The notes beneath the pieces were generated by a model, which was not told the origin of the DNA, searched no databases, and saw only the letters and a program-made list of their open reading frames with translations. The position numbers and the translations under genes are program-made. A stretch of DNA of 64,000 nucleotides from JAQBQB01 sp963846925 (GTDB taxonomy: Bacteria; Gemmatimonadota; Gemmatimonadetes; Gemmatimonadales; Gemmatimonadaceae): assembly GCA_963846925.1 (NCBI GenBank), contig CAWJXW010000011.1, positions 248,001-312,000 of the forward strand. The letters run 5' to 3'. Position 1 is the stretch's first letter; every line of letters begins with the position of its first letter. This document shows, one piece after another, positions 1 through 9,725 of this stretch.

Positions 1-248
1 TTCGCGTTGGCCGGCGTGATCTGCGCGAGCTGGCTGTACCGGCTGTTCGCGTAGTCGCGGCCGGGGAGCAGCCATTCGCCGTCCTTGTCGTTCGGCGGCG
101 GCGACGGCGATCGCGATCGCGCCGGCGACGCCGACGGCGTTGCGCGGCGGAGGCGATCGAGTGTCTGACACGCTGCCGCGAGGACGATGACCGACAATGC
201 TGCGCCGCGCAGTCCGGCTCCGATGAAACGCCTCGGCGAATATCCAGG
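1..248 (-). CDS. N-terminus of an exported PQQ-dependent dehydrogenase (partial)
   Basis: The minus strand reads through a hydrophobic leader ending in LAAACQ, which fits a lipoprotein or cleavable signal. A Ser/Pro/Arg linker follows, then GEWLLPGRDYANSRYSQLAQ. That last stretch matches the start of the eight-bladed PQQ propeller in quinoprotein alcohol and glucose dehydrogenases, which typically have W-x-x-x-G-x-D-x-x-x-x-R-Y-S. The rest of the protein lies beyond the left edge. The frame is open from a TGA at 249-251 and contains no ATG. The start is therefore either a TTG near 197 or lies upstream of an indel. Enzymes of this family oxidise alcohols or sugars in the periplasm; the substrate cannot be judged from this fragment. 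Confidence 0.6.
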
Positions 249-291
249 TCACGGCGCGCGCTGCAGAGCTGTTCACGCAGCTCAGTGCACG

Positions 292-1480
292 CTAGCAAGC
301 TGACGCTACTCGGTCGCGTTCACGCAGACGGCTGCTCGACGATTCTTCCGCCGCCGCGATCCGATCGTAGTACTGCCGCTTGAACTCCTCGAGCACTCGT
401 CGGCGAACAGCTCGTCCGCGATCGCCGCGATCTCTTCGGCGTCCTGCCATGCCGCGTGGAGCGCATCGAGCTCGCCCATCATCGCCTTCCGCTCGATGTC
501 TTCGTTCGCCGCCATCTCCAGCGCGAGGCGATCGACGGCCGGCAGTCGAAAGAGCGGCGTCTGCTCGTCGCTGCCGGTGCCGCCGCGTCCCCAGAACGAT
601 CGATTCGCCAACTGCAGCGCGAGCCGCTCGGAGAACGAGCCTTTCGGCGGAGTCTCTTCGAGCTTCGGCGCGTCGGGGAATCGGCCCCACGACGTGCGCA
701 TCGCGAGCGACGCCACTCGCGTGAAGTAGCCCTCCGGATCGCCGGCGTCGTCGAGCTTCGCGATCGCGTGCGACACTTCGGCGCTGCTCGCGACGCCGAC
801 GTTGAGCGTGGCGAGCATCTTTCCGGCGACGCGCAGCGCCGGCGATTCGGCGAGCATCGCGACGCCGTTGTCGTGGTGGAGGCTTGAGCTGCCAGGGCGC
901 GTCCTTCTCGGGGCGCACGAGCTCCGCGGCGCCGAGGTGCGAGTAGCGCACGACGATCGTGATGTCCGCACTCGTCGCCGGTGCGAAGCAGAACGCCGTG
1001 CCCGCGACGAAACGTGCGCATGCGCAGCACGGCGTCGTCGCTCAACCCGACCGCGTGCGCGTAGCCGACGAGCGCTCCGGCCGTTCCGCGCGCGATGAGC
1101 CGCGCGCCGCGCATGAACAGCCCGCGTTGCTGTTCGTGATCGGGCTCGAAGCGCGCGAGTCGCGTGCCGTAGCGCCACGACGCGATCTCCGGGAGCAGCG
1201 CGGGTCCGATGCGCACGAGCTCGAACCCTCCGCGAAAGCGCGCGAGCCCGACGTTGTCGGTCGACATCCGCAGACGCGTGCCGCGGAAGAGACGCTCGCA
1301 TTCGTCGATCGCCTCCCAGCGTTCCTCGAGCGGCGTGAGATTCCACCGCCCGCACCGCGTGCAGATCACCCACAGCCGTCCCTTCTTCGCGTCGTACGCC
1401 AGCCGGCGGCCGACGGGAAACGTCGGCAGAAGGTGATTCGCGCCGAGGTCGGAGTGGCAGAAGAGACAGGTGGTGTACAC
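292..1480 (-). CDS. Hypothetical zinc-ribbon protein, frameshifted
   Basis: The start at 1480 gives MYTTCLFCHSDLG, followed by VICTRCGRWNL. These two CxxC pairs suggest an N-terminal zinc ribbon. The plausible protein is about 390 residues but is spread over two other frames: from about 960 (YSHLGAAELVRP), from about 880 (DNGVAMLAESPALRVAG), and again from about 395 (VLEEFKRQYYDR) to the stop at 292. At least three frame changes are therefore needed. The middle part is rich in Ala, Leu and Glu and looks helical. I do not recognise the family. The gene stands alone, with a 444-bp gap before the next gene. Whether it is a decayed gene or an intact gene with base-call indels cannot be decided here. 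Confidence 0.55.
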
Positions 1481-1924
1481 GCTTTCACGCTACGGGTGGA
1501 TCGGCTGGTGGGATAGAGCTGGGTTGTTTGCGGGGTGTAAAGGCGAACGGCCTCGGGCTGGCCACCGGTGGCGGACCGTGGCGTGAGTGGCGAGACCAGC
1601 ATCGAGCTTCGAGCATCGAGGGGCGAGATTTTGGAACCGCTTTGAACTCCGTGCACTTTGACTGGCCACGATGGCCACCCAGGCGTGAGACTGCCGAACT
1701 CTCCGTTTTGTCTGAGTCAGAGGTCAGACAACTCAGACCTCAGGCAGTCCTGACCCCTGGGTCGGGCCGTACTCGCCGTTAAGGCACGTGGAGCTCAAAG
1801 CAGTTCCCGTACCTGGCAATCTCGACGCTGAATGCTCGATGCTGGTCTCACGCCTCAGATCCAAGCCGCATCACGCGAACCCCGCGCCGTTTGGCCCTGT
1901 GACCTGAGACCTGAGACCTGAGAC
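1481..1924. other. Intergenic region with short CTGAG/CTCAG repeats
   Basis: No gene is visible. Positions 1710-1765 hold several direct and inverted copies of ctgag and ctcag that could fold back. Positions 1901-1928 are four tandem 7-bp units (gacctga three times, then gacctag), running into the stop codon of the dehydrogenase on the minus strand. This may contribute to termination of that gene, but there is no clear stem followed by a T-run. Confidence 0.5.
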
Positions 1925-3010
1925 CTAGTTAGGAACAATCACCGCCTTGATCGCCGTCCTCTTCTCCACCGCCTCCAACGCCTCCCCCGCCCTCTCCAAC
2001 GAAAACCGCCCCGACACCATCTCCCTCCACGGCTTCATCGCACCAAACCGCGCCGTCAAAGAAACCGCTCTATGGAAGTGGTCGTACCGCGACCCCCAGC
2101 ACCCCTTGAGCTCGACGTGCTTGCGGTTGAGCTGCCAGTGCGGGTGCATCTCGATCGCACCGTTGTCGGTGTAGTGCCCGCACACGATCACGCGTCCGCC
2201 GTCGCGCACCATGTCGAGCGCCTGACTCACCGCGTCTGCCGATCCGCTCGCTTCGATCACGACGTCGACGCCGCGTCCACCGGTGAGTGCGCGAATCGCC
2301 GAGAGCCGAGCCTCGGGGCGAAGGTCGAGGTCGAGCGTGTGCGTCGCCCCCATGCGCTTCGCGAACGCGAGACGATCTTTCGGCGCGCCGACGGCGATGA
2401 TCTCGCCGGCGCCGGAGAGCGACGAGAACCCGACGCACGATTGTCCGACCGGTCCGACGCCGAGCACCGCGACCGATTCGTCGAGACGGATCTGCGCCAT
2501 GTCGACCGCGTGCAGCGCGGTGACGAGTCCGCAGCCTCCGCCGATGAACGTGTCGGGATCGAGATCCTTCGGGATCTTGATCATCTTCACGCCCGGCTTC
2601 ATCCAGATCGCTTCGGCCCATCCGCCGAGCAAGCCTTCGTTCGCGCTGTACGAGATGCCGTAGACCTTTCGGTTGGGACACTTGGTCGGCTGCCGCGCGA
2701 CGAGACAGTACTAACAATTGTTGCACGTCTCGTGGACGTCGAGGAAGGTGACGGTGTCGCCTTCCTTGATCGGCTGGCCGTCGATGTCCTTGAGATCTCC
2801 GCGCGCCTTGTCGACGACGCCGACGGAGACGTGGCCGGGGATGATCGGGAACGGAACTTGGAGCTTGCCGTGATGGAGATGGACGTCGGTGCCGCAGACT
2901 TCGGAGTAGAGCGTCTTGAGGAGCGCGGCGCCGGGTTCGAGCTGTGGCTCCTTGATCTCGGTGACGGCGAGAGGAGCGTGAGGGGCGGACATCACGACGG
3001 CTTTCGGCAT
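1925..3010 (-). CDS. Zinc-dependent alcohol dehydrogenase with an internal amber codon
   Basis: This is a medium-chain (MDR) alcohol dehydrogenase of about 360 residues. EVCGTDVHLHHG holds the first catalytic Cys, followed by IIPGHVSVG. The structural-zinc cysteines lie at ETCNNC-stop-YC and seven residues later. GVGPVGQ is the Rossmann dinucleotide motif. An in-frame TAG (2711-2713 on the plus strand as cta) interrupts the structural-zinc loop between NC and YC, and the reading frame does not change. The start at 3010 (MPKAVVMS) is chosen because it begins the conserved domain; an upstream ATG at 3082 adds only repeat-encoded residues. Known family members oxidise alcohols or sorbitol-like polyols with NAD(P). 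If the TAG is real the product is truncated at 100 residues and inactive. Confidence 0.8.
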
Positions 3011-3039
3011 TCTCGGGAGGGCGGAGGGCGGAACTGCTC

Positions 3040-3354
3040 TTACAGCGCTGAGGCCGAGGGGCGCGACGGCCGAACAGCGCAACGGCCGAAACGCGCGAGG
3101 GCCGAACCGCGGTTGGTTACGGCGCCGACGGCGTAACTAATGAAGGCGCGGGACGCGCGAAAACGCGAGAGGTGATCGACGCCTAGAGCCGAGGCGTCAA
3201 CCGCGGCCGTTCACAGAGTGCCGTTAGCCGAGTCGATCGGCGTTAGCCGGCAGTCAGTTCTCGGCGTCTGGCCGTTTCGGCTCTTGGCAGTTTCGGCTTT
3301 CGGCAGTCTCGGCTTTCGGAAGTTTCGGCTTCCGGCCGTTTCGTTTTCGCAGTT
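3040..3354. repeat. Degenerate intergenic repeat tract (ggccgaa / ttcggctttcgg)
   Basis: The 344-bp gap between the outer-membrane protein gene and the dehydrogenase holds no gene. Positions 3055-3115 contain repeated ggccgaa(c/a) words. Positions 3258-3352 contain about seven degenerate units of the form ttcggcttycggcagt on the plus strand. Positions 3112-3136 contain an inverted pair, gttacggcgcc and ggcgtaac. The tract resembles the 16-17-bp periodic arrays elsewhere in the window, at lower identity. Confidence 0.6.
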
Positions 3355-4115
3355 TCACCAGTGAATACTGGCCCCGAGCCCAAACCCTCTCAGATCCGCG
3401 TCGAGCAGATAGTTCCTGTCCTCGTAGTTCACGAACAGGTATCGATACCCCGCCCCGAGCGCGACCCTCGACCACACGTCGTAGCCCACCACCCCATAGG
3501 CGTGCCACGTCCCGTGCGAACCGCCGCCGCCGCCGTCGCCGCCGGCGAGGACGCGCAGTTTCTGATATGGCAGCCAGTGGAAACGGAACCCGGCCGTCGC
3601 GTCGGGCCAGCCGCGCGCGATCGAGTGTGGGTTGCTCGGCCGCCTCGTGACGTCCACGTCGATCGTGGTTTTCAGATCCCACGCGCGGAATCCGCCGAGG
3701 AAATCGACGGACCACTTCTGGTTGCCGATCGTGTAGCCGCCGACGGGTTGGATAATGGAAATCTTCGCTGTGAGCTCGAGTGTGCCGGTATCTCCGCGGA
3801 TCGCGACGACGTTTTCTTTGCCGAGCGACGCGTAGATCACGTCGATGTCGCCGAACCATCGGCCCTTCCGCACCTCCGCGTTCGCCCATGAAGCCGCGAA
3901 CCTGAGTGCTTTTAGAATGTCGTGGAAGCTCACGTTGGCGTTGGTGGCGACCGGACCGACACCGACGCGGCCGTGCAGTGAGAGCGCCCAGCAGGTCCGG
4001 CGTGACGGTGAATCGCCATTTCCGCTCGTATCGATCTGCGCGCCGCGCGCGTGAACTGCCGGCCACAGCTGGCGAGAGCGAGCGCGAAACCGGCCAAGCT
4101 CGAACGCGCTTTCAT
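3355..4115 (-). CDS. Outer-membrane beta-barrel protein, frameshifted near the N-terminus
   Basis: The start at 4115 encodes a signal-peptide-like MKARSSLAGFALALASCG. A second frame then gives KWRFTVTPDLLGA, and a third gives HGRVGVGPVATNANVSFHDI and the rest of the barrel, ending in a terminal Trp. The order W-x-F-x-x-x-P, G-x-x-G-V-G, then SFxDIL and a KGRWxxFxD segment is typical of a small outer-membrane protein family with an 8-10-stranded barrel. Alternating hydrophobic strands and the C-terminal aromatic residue agree with outer-membrane insertion. Its ATG overlaps the stop of the carbonic anhydrase gene by four bases, so the two are translationally coupled. Two indels are needed between 3940 and 4060. 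A pore for substrate or product of the anhydrase is only an inference. Confidence 0.65.
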
Positions 4116-4818
4116 GAAAGCACCACCTTTCCGCTACTCAGATCATAGACTCCGGCGATCACTTTTATGGTCCCCTTGCTGAGGGCTTCTCGAATCACGG
4201 TCGACGACGTCCGCAGCACGTCGGCTTGGACTCGTGCGTTCGCATCGATCGCCGCGTTGAGATTCCCGGCGCCTTGCTCCACCGCTGGGCGGAGGTACGC
4301 GTACAGCGAGCTGATTTGTCCCGGCGCATTCTCCGACTTGACCGCCGCCTTGACCGCGCCGCAGTCCCGATGGCCGAGCACGACGATCGCGCTGATTCCA
4401 ACGAACGGCGACGCCGTATTCGAGGCTCGCGATGCATCTCGGGTGACGCGACATTTCCCGCGACGCGCGTCACGAACAGGCGGCCGATCGACTGATCGAA
4501 CACGAGCTCGACGGGCACGCGCGAATCGGCGCACGCCAGCACCGCGGCGAATGGCTCCTGCTTCTCGACGGTGTGTTCTCTCAGCGCCGCGAGGTCATGG
4601 CCGCACGAGGTCAAGCGATTGGCGGCGAACCGCTGATTGCCGGCCACCAGTTCCTTGATCGCCTCGTCGGGCGGCAGCTTCGTCGCCGCGGCGGCGCCGC
4701 GAGATGGAGTGAGCCACGTTGACCATGGTCGGGCAGCTCCAATCGCCGCTCCCGCGACCATGCTGTGAAAAAATCGACGCCGCGAGTAATCGTGGCGCTC
4801 ATCTGAAGCGTTTGACAT
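4112..4818 (-). CDS. Exported beta-class carbonic anhydrase, frameshifted
   Basis: This gene would interconvert CO2 and bicarbonate. The N-terminus carries a twin-arginine signal (SRRRFFHSMVAGAAIGAA), which predicts export of a folded protein. Zinc ligands are visible: Cys in VLACADSRVPVE, and His and Cys in VLGHRDCGAVKAAV. The DSR triad belongs to the beta-class active site. VAGNQRFAANR near residue 60 is also family-typical. Length would be about 235 residues. The reading frame changes once near 4420-4440, between the RVAGNVASPE segment and SAIVVLGHRDCG. The gene ends in an ATGA overlap with the outer-membrane protein gene, so they form an operon. It is divergent from the outer-membrane protein at 5056, with about 230 bp of shared promoter space. 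Confidence 0.82.
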
Positions 4819-5055
4819 TGCTCACGTCGAGGCGTTGCGGCCTACAAGGCTAGGCCGCGAACGGCGCGTGACCATTGGTCGAAGGTCCGACTCGGTTTGC
4901 GTAACACCGAGCCCACGCGGAAATACTTCCCCACGCCTTTCCCCTTCGTCCAATCTCGCAGTCGCGCCGTACGCCCTTAGCCTGCGCATCGCCGAACCGA
5001 CCGGCGCCCGGCCGCAAGGGCTGCACGTCGACGACAAGCACGCTGGAGCATGCCA

Positions 5056-5977
5056 ATGCGAAGGACTCTGTGGTTGAGGACGGGCGTCGTTCGACAACAC
5101 TCCTTGACCCTCGCGACCGGAATCGTCGCACTCATTGCGACGGCGGCAACGGCGGCCTCCGCGGGCGCGCAGGATGGAGCCGACTCAGCGCGAGCCGACT
5201 CGACGCGAGCCGCTGCTCACAAGTCGACCGAGGCCGACCTCGCGAAGCAATCGCAGAATCCCGTCGCTAACCTCATCTCGCTTCCGCTCCAGTACAACTA
5301 CTTCACCGCGGGCGGGCTCGGCGAGAACGCCGAGATGGTGCTCAATGTGCAGCCGGTACTGCCGTTGCCGATCGGTGAGCGCTGGCTCCTCGTGTCGCGC
5401 ACGATCGTGCCCTTCGTGAGCATCCCCTTCGGGAACGGCTTCCGGAGCGGAGGGACCGCGGACACACAAGAGGAAGCGTTCTTCACCAAACGGGCACCCG
5501 AGAAGCTCACCTGGGCTGTCGGACCGATCTTCTCGTTCCCGACGGCGACCAACCGCTTCGCGCGAACGGGACAGTGGGGGATGGGGCCGGCGGCGGTCGC
5601 GCTCGTGACGCCGGGTCCGTGGGTCATAGGGGTCGCTAGCGAACAACGTGTGGCGAATCGGCGGCGATGCGCACGGCCACCCGCTCAACAACTTCGCGAT
5701 CCAGCCGTTCATCAATTTCAATCTTCCCTTCGCCTGGGCGATCTCGACTTCGCCGCTCATCACCGCGGACTGGAGCTCGCCGGAAGGAGAGAAATGGACG
5801 GTGCCCATTGGCGCGGGCGTCTCGAAGATCACCCACGTCGGGGATCAGCCGGTGAGCTTTGAGCTTCAGTATTATCACAATCTGAACAACCCGACGTCGG
5901 CCGGTGCCGAGCAGCTGAGGATGGAGGCGACGATGTTGTGGCCGGTGGCGGGGGCGAAGAAGGGAAAGGCCAAATAG
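5056..5977 (+). CDS. Outer-membrane transporter-like protein, one frameshift
   Basis: The protein has a cleavable signal peptide ending in ASAGAQ. It then shows DLAKQSQNPVANLISLPLQ, nearby QPVLPLPIG, and TIVPFVSIP. This pattern marks bacterial outer-membrane proteins of the phenol-degradation MetA-like family, which are often mislabelled neuromedin U. The second part (NNFAIQPFINFNLP to the end) is in another frame, so one indel lies near 5625-5650. The total is about 300 residues. The ATG at 5056 is preferred over 5050 because GGAG at 5045-5048 lies seven bases upstream of it. A sulfatase remnant begins 13 bp downstream with its own GAGGAG, suggesting a former operon. The substrate is unknown. 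Confidence 0.65.
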
Positions 5978-5990
5978 AGGAGCAGCAGAC

Positions 5991-6163
5991 GTGAAGACGA
6001 AGCAACTCATCCTCGTATAGGCTGCGCTCTCGGCAGCCATCACGACCACCGCGCGCCCGAGGGTGCTCCGAATGTCTTGCTGATCATGACCGACGATCAG
6101 GGCTACGGCATCTCGAGCACCTTCGGCGGCGTCAATAACCAGAGGACCGCTGTTCGAGCCTAG
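5991..6163 (+). pseudogene. Arylsulfatase 5' remnant
   Basis: A GTG after GAGGAG starts a leader (VKTKQLILV) that meets a TAG at 6018-6020, continues as AALSAAITTT, and after a frame change reads APNVLLIMTDDQGYG then STFGGVN. PNVLLIMTDDQGYG is the metal-binding N-terminus of type I sulfatases. The reading stops at 6161-6163, where a palindromic intergenic element begins. Nothing of the formylglycine site or later domains remains, so this is a truncated relic of a gene that was probably co-transcribed with the preceding transporter. Confidence 0.7.
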
Positions 6164-6300
6164 GCTCGAGGGTTGGGCTCGGGGTGGGGCTGTCCTCCGC
6201 GGACCAGTGCAGTATCGCCGATACCGCCGGGCGATACTGCCTCGGCTCCGCTCCGGACAGTCCCATCCGCTCGCTCACGCGATCGGCGAACCCCAGATTT
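6155..6300 (+). repeat. Palindromic intergenic element, copy 1
   Basis: The element begins at the palindrome cgagcctaggctcg, then gggctcggggtggggctg and tcctccgcggaccagtgc, and ends near the sequence ctccggacagtccc followed by gctcgctcacgcgatcgg. The two ends are inverted relative to each other (ggctgtcc against ggacagtcc), so it can fold into a long hairpin. A reverse-oriented copy lies at 24215-24365 and a partial copy at 16509-16560. It abuts the truncated sulfatase. From 6301 to 6476 I see nothing else. Confidence 0.6.
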
Positions 6301-6476
6301 CGTACGCGCGCACACGGCGGCGCGTGTGCGCCGAGCGATTTGGCCGGCTCAAGGACGCCAGATGAACGACGAAGGCGGAAGCTCCCTCTCGTAGAATTGA
6401 CGCAAGAACGACCCCGCCTGGTGAACTCGAGGCCGCGGTTTCACATTTCCGCGTCTCTCACCGGACATCTGCGTCG

Positions 6477-8354
6477 ATGCGCTACCTTCCGTCCGCATTC
6501 GCCGGCGCGCTTGTCATTCTGCTCATCCCACCGGCGGCGCGTGCACAGGCGCCCGGTCGATACGACGCCGTCCTCGCCGACTCGAACTTGATGATTCCGG
6601 TGCGAGACGGAATCCGCCTCTCCACGCTGCTCTATCGCCCGGCACGAAATGGCGTCTCGGTCGACGGACGTTTCCCCATCCTTCTGCAACGAACGCCGTA
6701 CGAGCTCGCCGCGTCGGCGAGAGACGCGGAATTCTTCGCGCGTCACGGATATGTCGTCGCGCTCCAGAACATCCGCGGCAGGTACAAGTCCGAAGGCAAG
6801 TTTCTCAAGGTGCAACCCGCCGATGCCACGGACGGCTACGACGTGATCGAGTGGCTGGCGAAGCAGCCGTACTCGAACGGTGCGGTCGGCATGTGGGGCA
6901 CGTCCTTCGCCGCGCATACCCAGGCCGGGGCGGCGATTCTGCATCCTCCCGCGCTCAAGACGGCCGTGATCAACATGGGCGGCATGTCGAACGCGTGGGA
7001 TCACGGCGTCCGGTATCGCGGGACGTACGAGATGGGCCGACAGCTCACCTGGGCATGGGAGCAGCTCGCCGCCGACACGCGCGATCCCGCCGTCAAGGCG
7101 TTGCTCAAGCGCGAGAAGGTCGAGGACTGGTACATGGTGCAGCCGATGAAGCGCGGGCTCAATCCGCTCTCGGTGAACCCGGAATACGAGGCGTGGTATC
7201 TCGACTTCTACGAGCATGCGGACTACGACGCGTTCTGGAAGGATCCGATGGTCAACTGGTCCGAGCACTACGCGGAGACGGCGGACATCCCAATGATCCA
7301 AATCGGCGGGTGGTACGACATCTTCCTCGCCGGCACTTTCCAGAATTACGTCGCGCTCTCGAAAGCTCAAGACAGTCGCCGCAGCGCCTCCTCGTCGGCC
7401 CATGGACGCATCACGGGAACACGCGACCGTACGCCGGCGATGTCTCGTTCGGGCCCGGCGTCGGCGATCGCCGACTTCGACACCACCTTGCACCTCCGGT
7501 GGTTCGATCATTTCCTCAAGAACGAAGCCACCGGCATCGAGTCCGGACGCGCCGATCCGCCTCTTCATCATGGGGACCGGTGACGGCCACAGAGATGCCG
7601 ACGGACGACTCTTTCACGGTGGGTACTGGCGCGACGAAACCGCCTGGCCGATCCCCGGCACGCGCATGGTTCCGTACTACTTCCACGCCGACGGCTCGCT
7701 CTCGCCCAGTCGGCCAACGGAAGCGAAATCGTCCACGACCTACACGTACGATCCCGCCCATCCGGTGCCGACGATCGGCGGCGGCTCGTCGGCGCGGCTC
7801 AAGGACGGCGCGTACGATCAGCGCGAGGATCCGCGCTTCCCGCCGTCACGCCCGCCGTACCTGCCGCTCCGCAGCCGACCCGACGTGGTGGTGTTCGAGA
7901 CGGCGCCGTTGACCGAGGACCTCGAGGTCACCGGCCCAATCTCAGTTGTCGCTATTCGCGTCGTCCAATCGCACGGACACGGACTTCACGGCGAAGTTGA
8001 TCGATGTGTATCCGCCGAGCGCGGATTGGCCCGGCGGGTTCGACCTCAACCTGACGGACGCGATCATACGCGGGCGTTACCGGGCGACGCGGGATCATGC
8101 CGAGTTCCTGACGCCAGGCACGGTCTACCAGTTCACGATCGATCCCTTCCCGACCGCGAACGTGTTCAAGAAGGGACATCGCATTCGCGTGGACATCTCG
8201 AGCAGCAACTTTCCGCGCTTCGACGCGAACCCGAACACCGGCGAGCCGCTCGGCAAAAACCGGCGGGCTGTGACGGCGGACAACACCGTGCATCATCAGC
8301 GTCACGTATCCGTCGCGCATCATCCTTCCGATCGTGCCGGCGAGGTCGCGATGA
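6477..8354 (+). CDS. CocE/NonD family S15 hydrolase, several frameshifts
   Basis: This is an exported alpha/beta hydrolase of the X-Pro dipeptidyl-peptidase S15 family, which cleaves acylated or peptide substrates. A signal peptide ends at ARAQAP. MIPVRDGIRLSTLLYRP is the N-terminal beta-sandwich entry, and IRGRYKSEGKF follows. The nucleophile elbow is MWGTSFAAHTQ, where family members usually have GGSYGG. LLVGPWTHHGNTRP carries the catalytic His region in another frame, and the C-terminal jelly-roll includes GHRIRVDISSSNFPRF. Frames change near 7370, 7455, 7545, 7940 and 8310. The proper end is YPSRIILPIVP then TGA at 8352-8354, overlapping the ATG of the transporter. The pair is thus translationally coupled. 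Expected length is about 625 residues. Confidence 0.78.
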
Positions 8355-9688
8355 GCTCGACCCTCTCGAGCGACGTGATCTTGGGCGCGCCGCCGTCACC
8401 GCATGAGGTCCCGCGTCGCGAGACGATCGGCGCCGTCCTCCGTGTGGCGAGCGGCAATTTCCTCGAGATGTACGACTTCATCGTGTATGGGTACTACGCG
8501 ACGTACATCGGCAAGACGTTTTTCCCGGCGGGGAGCGAATTCGCGTCGCTGATGCTGTCGCTGATGACGTTCGGCGTCGGCTACCTGATGCGGCCGATCG
8601 GAGCGGTGGTGCTCGGCGCCTACATCGATCGCGTCGGCCGTCGGCGCGGACTCATCGTGACCCTCGGACTCATGGCGATCGGCACACTCACGATCGCGGC
8701 CACTCCGGGATACGCGTCGATCGGACTCATCGCGCCCGTCATCATTGTCGTCGGACGTCTCATCCAGGGGTTGTCGGCGGGCGTGGAGCTCGGCGGCGTG
8801 TCGGTGTATCTCGCCGAGATCGCTACGCCGGGACACCGTGGTTTCTACTGCTCGTGGCAGTCGGCGAGCCAGCAGCTCGCGGTGGTTTTTACCGCGCTCC
8901 TCGGCCTCGCGCTGACGATCAATCTGACCGGCGATCAGATGTCGGCGTTCGGGTGGCGGATTCCACTCATCGTCGGCTGTCTGATCATTCCGATCATTCT
9001 CTGGCTCCGCCGGTCGCTCGAGGAAACTCGCGCATTCAAGGCGATGAGGCATCACCCGCGGCGGTTGGCCGACGTATCGCGGGTGCTGCTCGCCAACTGG
9101 GTGCTCGTGCTTACCGGCATGACGCTCGTCGCGTTCACGACGACGAGCTTCTACTTGATCACAACGTATACGCCGACCTTCGGACGCCAGTCGCTGCACT
9201 TGGAGCCGTCCGCGACGTTCATCGTAACGCTCTGTGTTGGGCTCTCGAACTTCATCTGGCTGCCCGTGGCCGGCTCGGTGTCCGATAGAATCGGACGCCG
9301 GCCGCTGCTCGTGTTGATCCCGATGCTGACCATCGTGCTCGCCTATCCCGCGATGCGATGGCTGGTGACGGCGCCGAGCTTCGAGCGGCTGCTCGCGGTC
9401 GAACTGTTGTTCTCGTCCTTCTTCGGCATCTACAACGGAGCGATGGTTCCGTTCCTGACCGAGATCATGCCGACCGAGGTCCGAACGGCGGGTTTCTCGC
9501 TCGCTTACAGCCTGGCGACGGCCGTGTTCGGCGGATTCACGCCGGCAATAGCGACGTGGCTCATCGAGCGAACCGGGAACAAGGCGTCGCCGGCGATATG
9601 GTTGTCGGTCGCGGCGGGGGTGAGTCTCGTCGGAGTGCTTCTGTCGCTTCTGCGGCCGCCGGAACTGACGATCCAGGATCCAGCGTAG
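8351..9688 (+). CDS. MHS-family citrate/tricarballylate-type proton symporter
   Basis: This inner-membrane major facilitator has 12 predicted helices. The segment NFLEMYDFIVYGYYATYIG and the loop signature DRVGRRRGLIVTLG are typical of the metabolite:H+ symporter subfamily, as is GLSAGVELGGVSVYLAEI. The closest named relatives that I recognise are CitA and TcuC, which import citrate or tricarballylate; the true substrate may differ. The start at 8351 overlaps the stop of the S15 hydrolase (ATGA) and the length is 445 residues. The frame is also open upstream because of an indel in the hydrolase gene, so a fusion call would be wrong. The gene is convergent with the cytochrome gene, with a 37-bp gap. 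Confidence 0.85.
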   Translation: MSSTLSSDVILGAPPSPHEVPRRETIGAVLRVASGNFLEMYDFIVYGYYATYIGKTFFPAGSEFASLMLSLMTFGVGYLMRPIGAVVLGAYIDRVGRRRGLIVTLGLMAIGTLTIAATPGYASIGLIAPVIIVVGRLIQGLSAGVELGGVSVYLAEIATPGHRGFYCSWQSASQQLAVVFTALLGLALTINLTGDQMSAFGWRIPLIVGCLIIPIILWLRRSLEETRAFKAMRHHPRRLADVSRVLLANWVLVLTGMTLVAFTTTSFYLITTYTPTFGRQSLHLEPSATFIVTLCVGLSNFIWLPVAGSVSDRIGRRPLLVLIPMLTIVLAYPAMRWLVTAPSFERLLAVELLFSSFFGIYNGAMVPFLTEIMPTEVRTAGFSLAYSLATAVFGGFTPAIATWLIERTGNKASPAIWLSVAAGVSLVGVLLSLLRPPELTIQDPA

Positions 9689-9725
9689 GCGCGCGGACCG
9701 GCTAGCCGCAAGCCAAGTTTGTTGC

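Noticed and set aside
7946..9688. A single 580-residue protein joining an S15 C-terminus to a transporter
   Set aside because: The S15 gene ends at 8354 in another frame (YPSRIILPIVP then TGA), overlapping the transporter ATG at 8351. The fusion is made by an indel.
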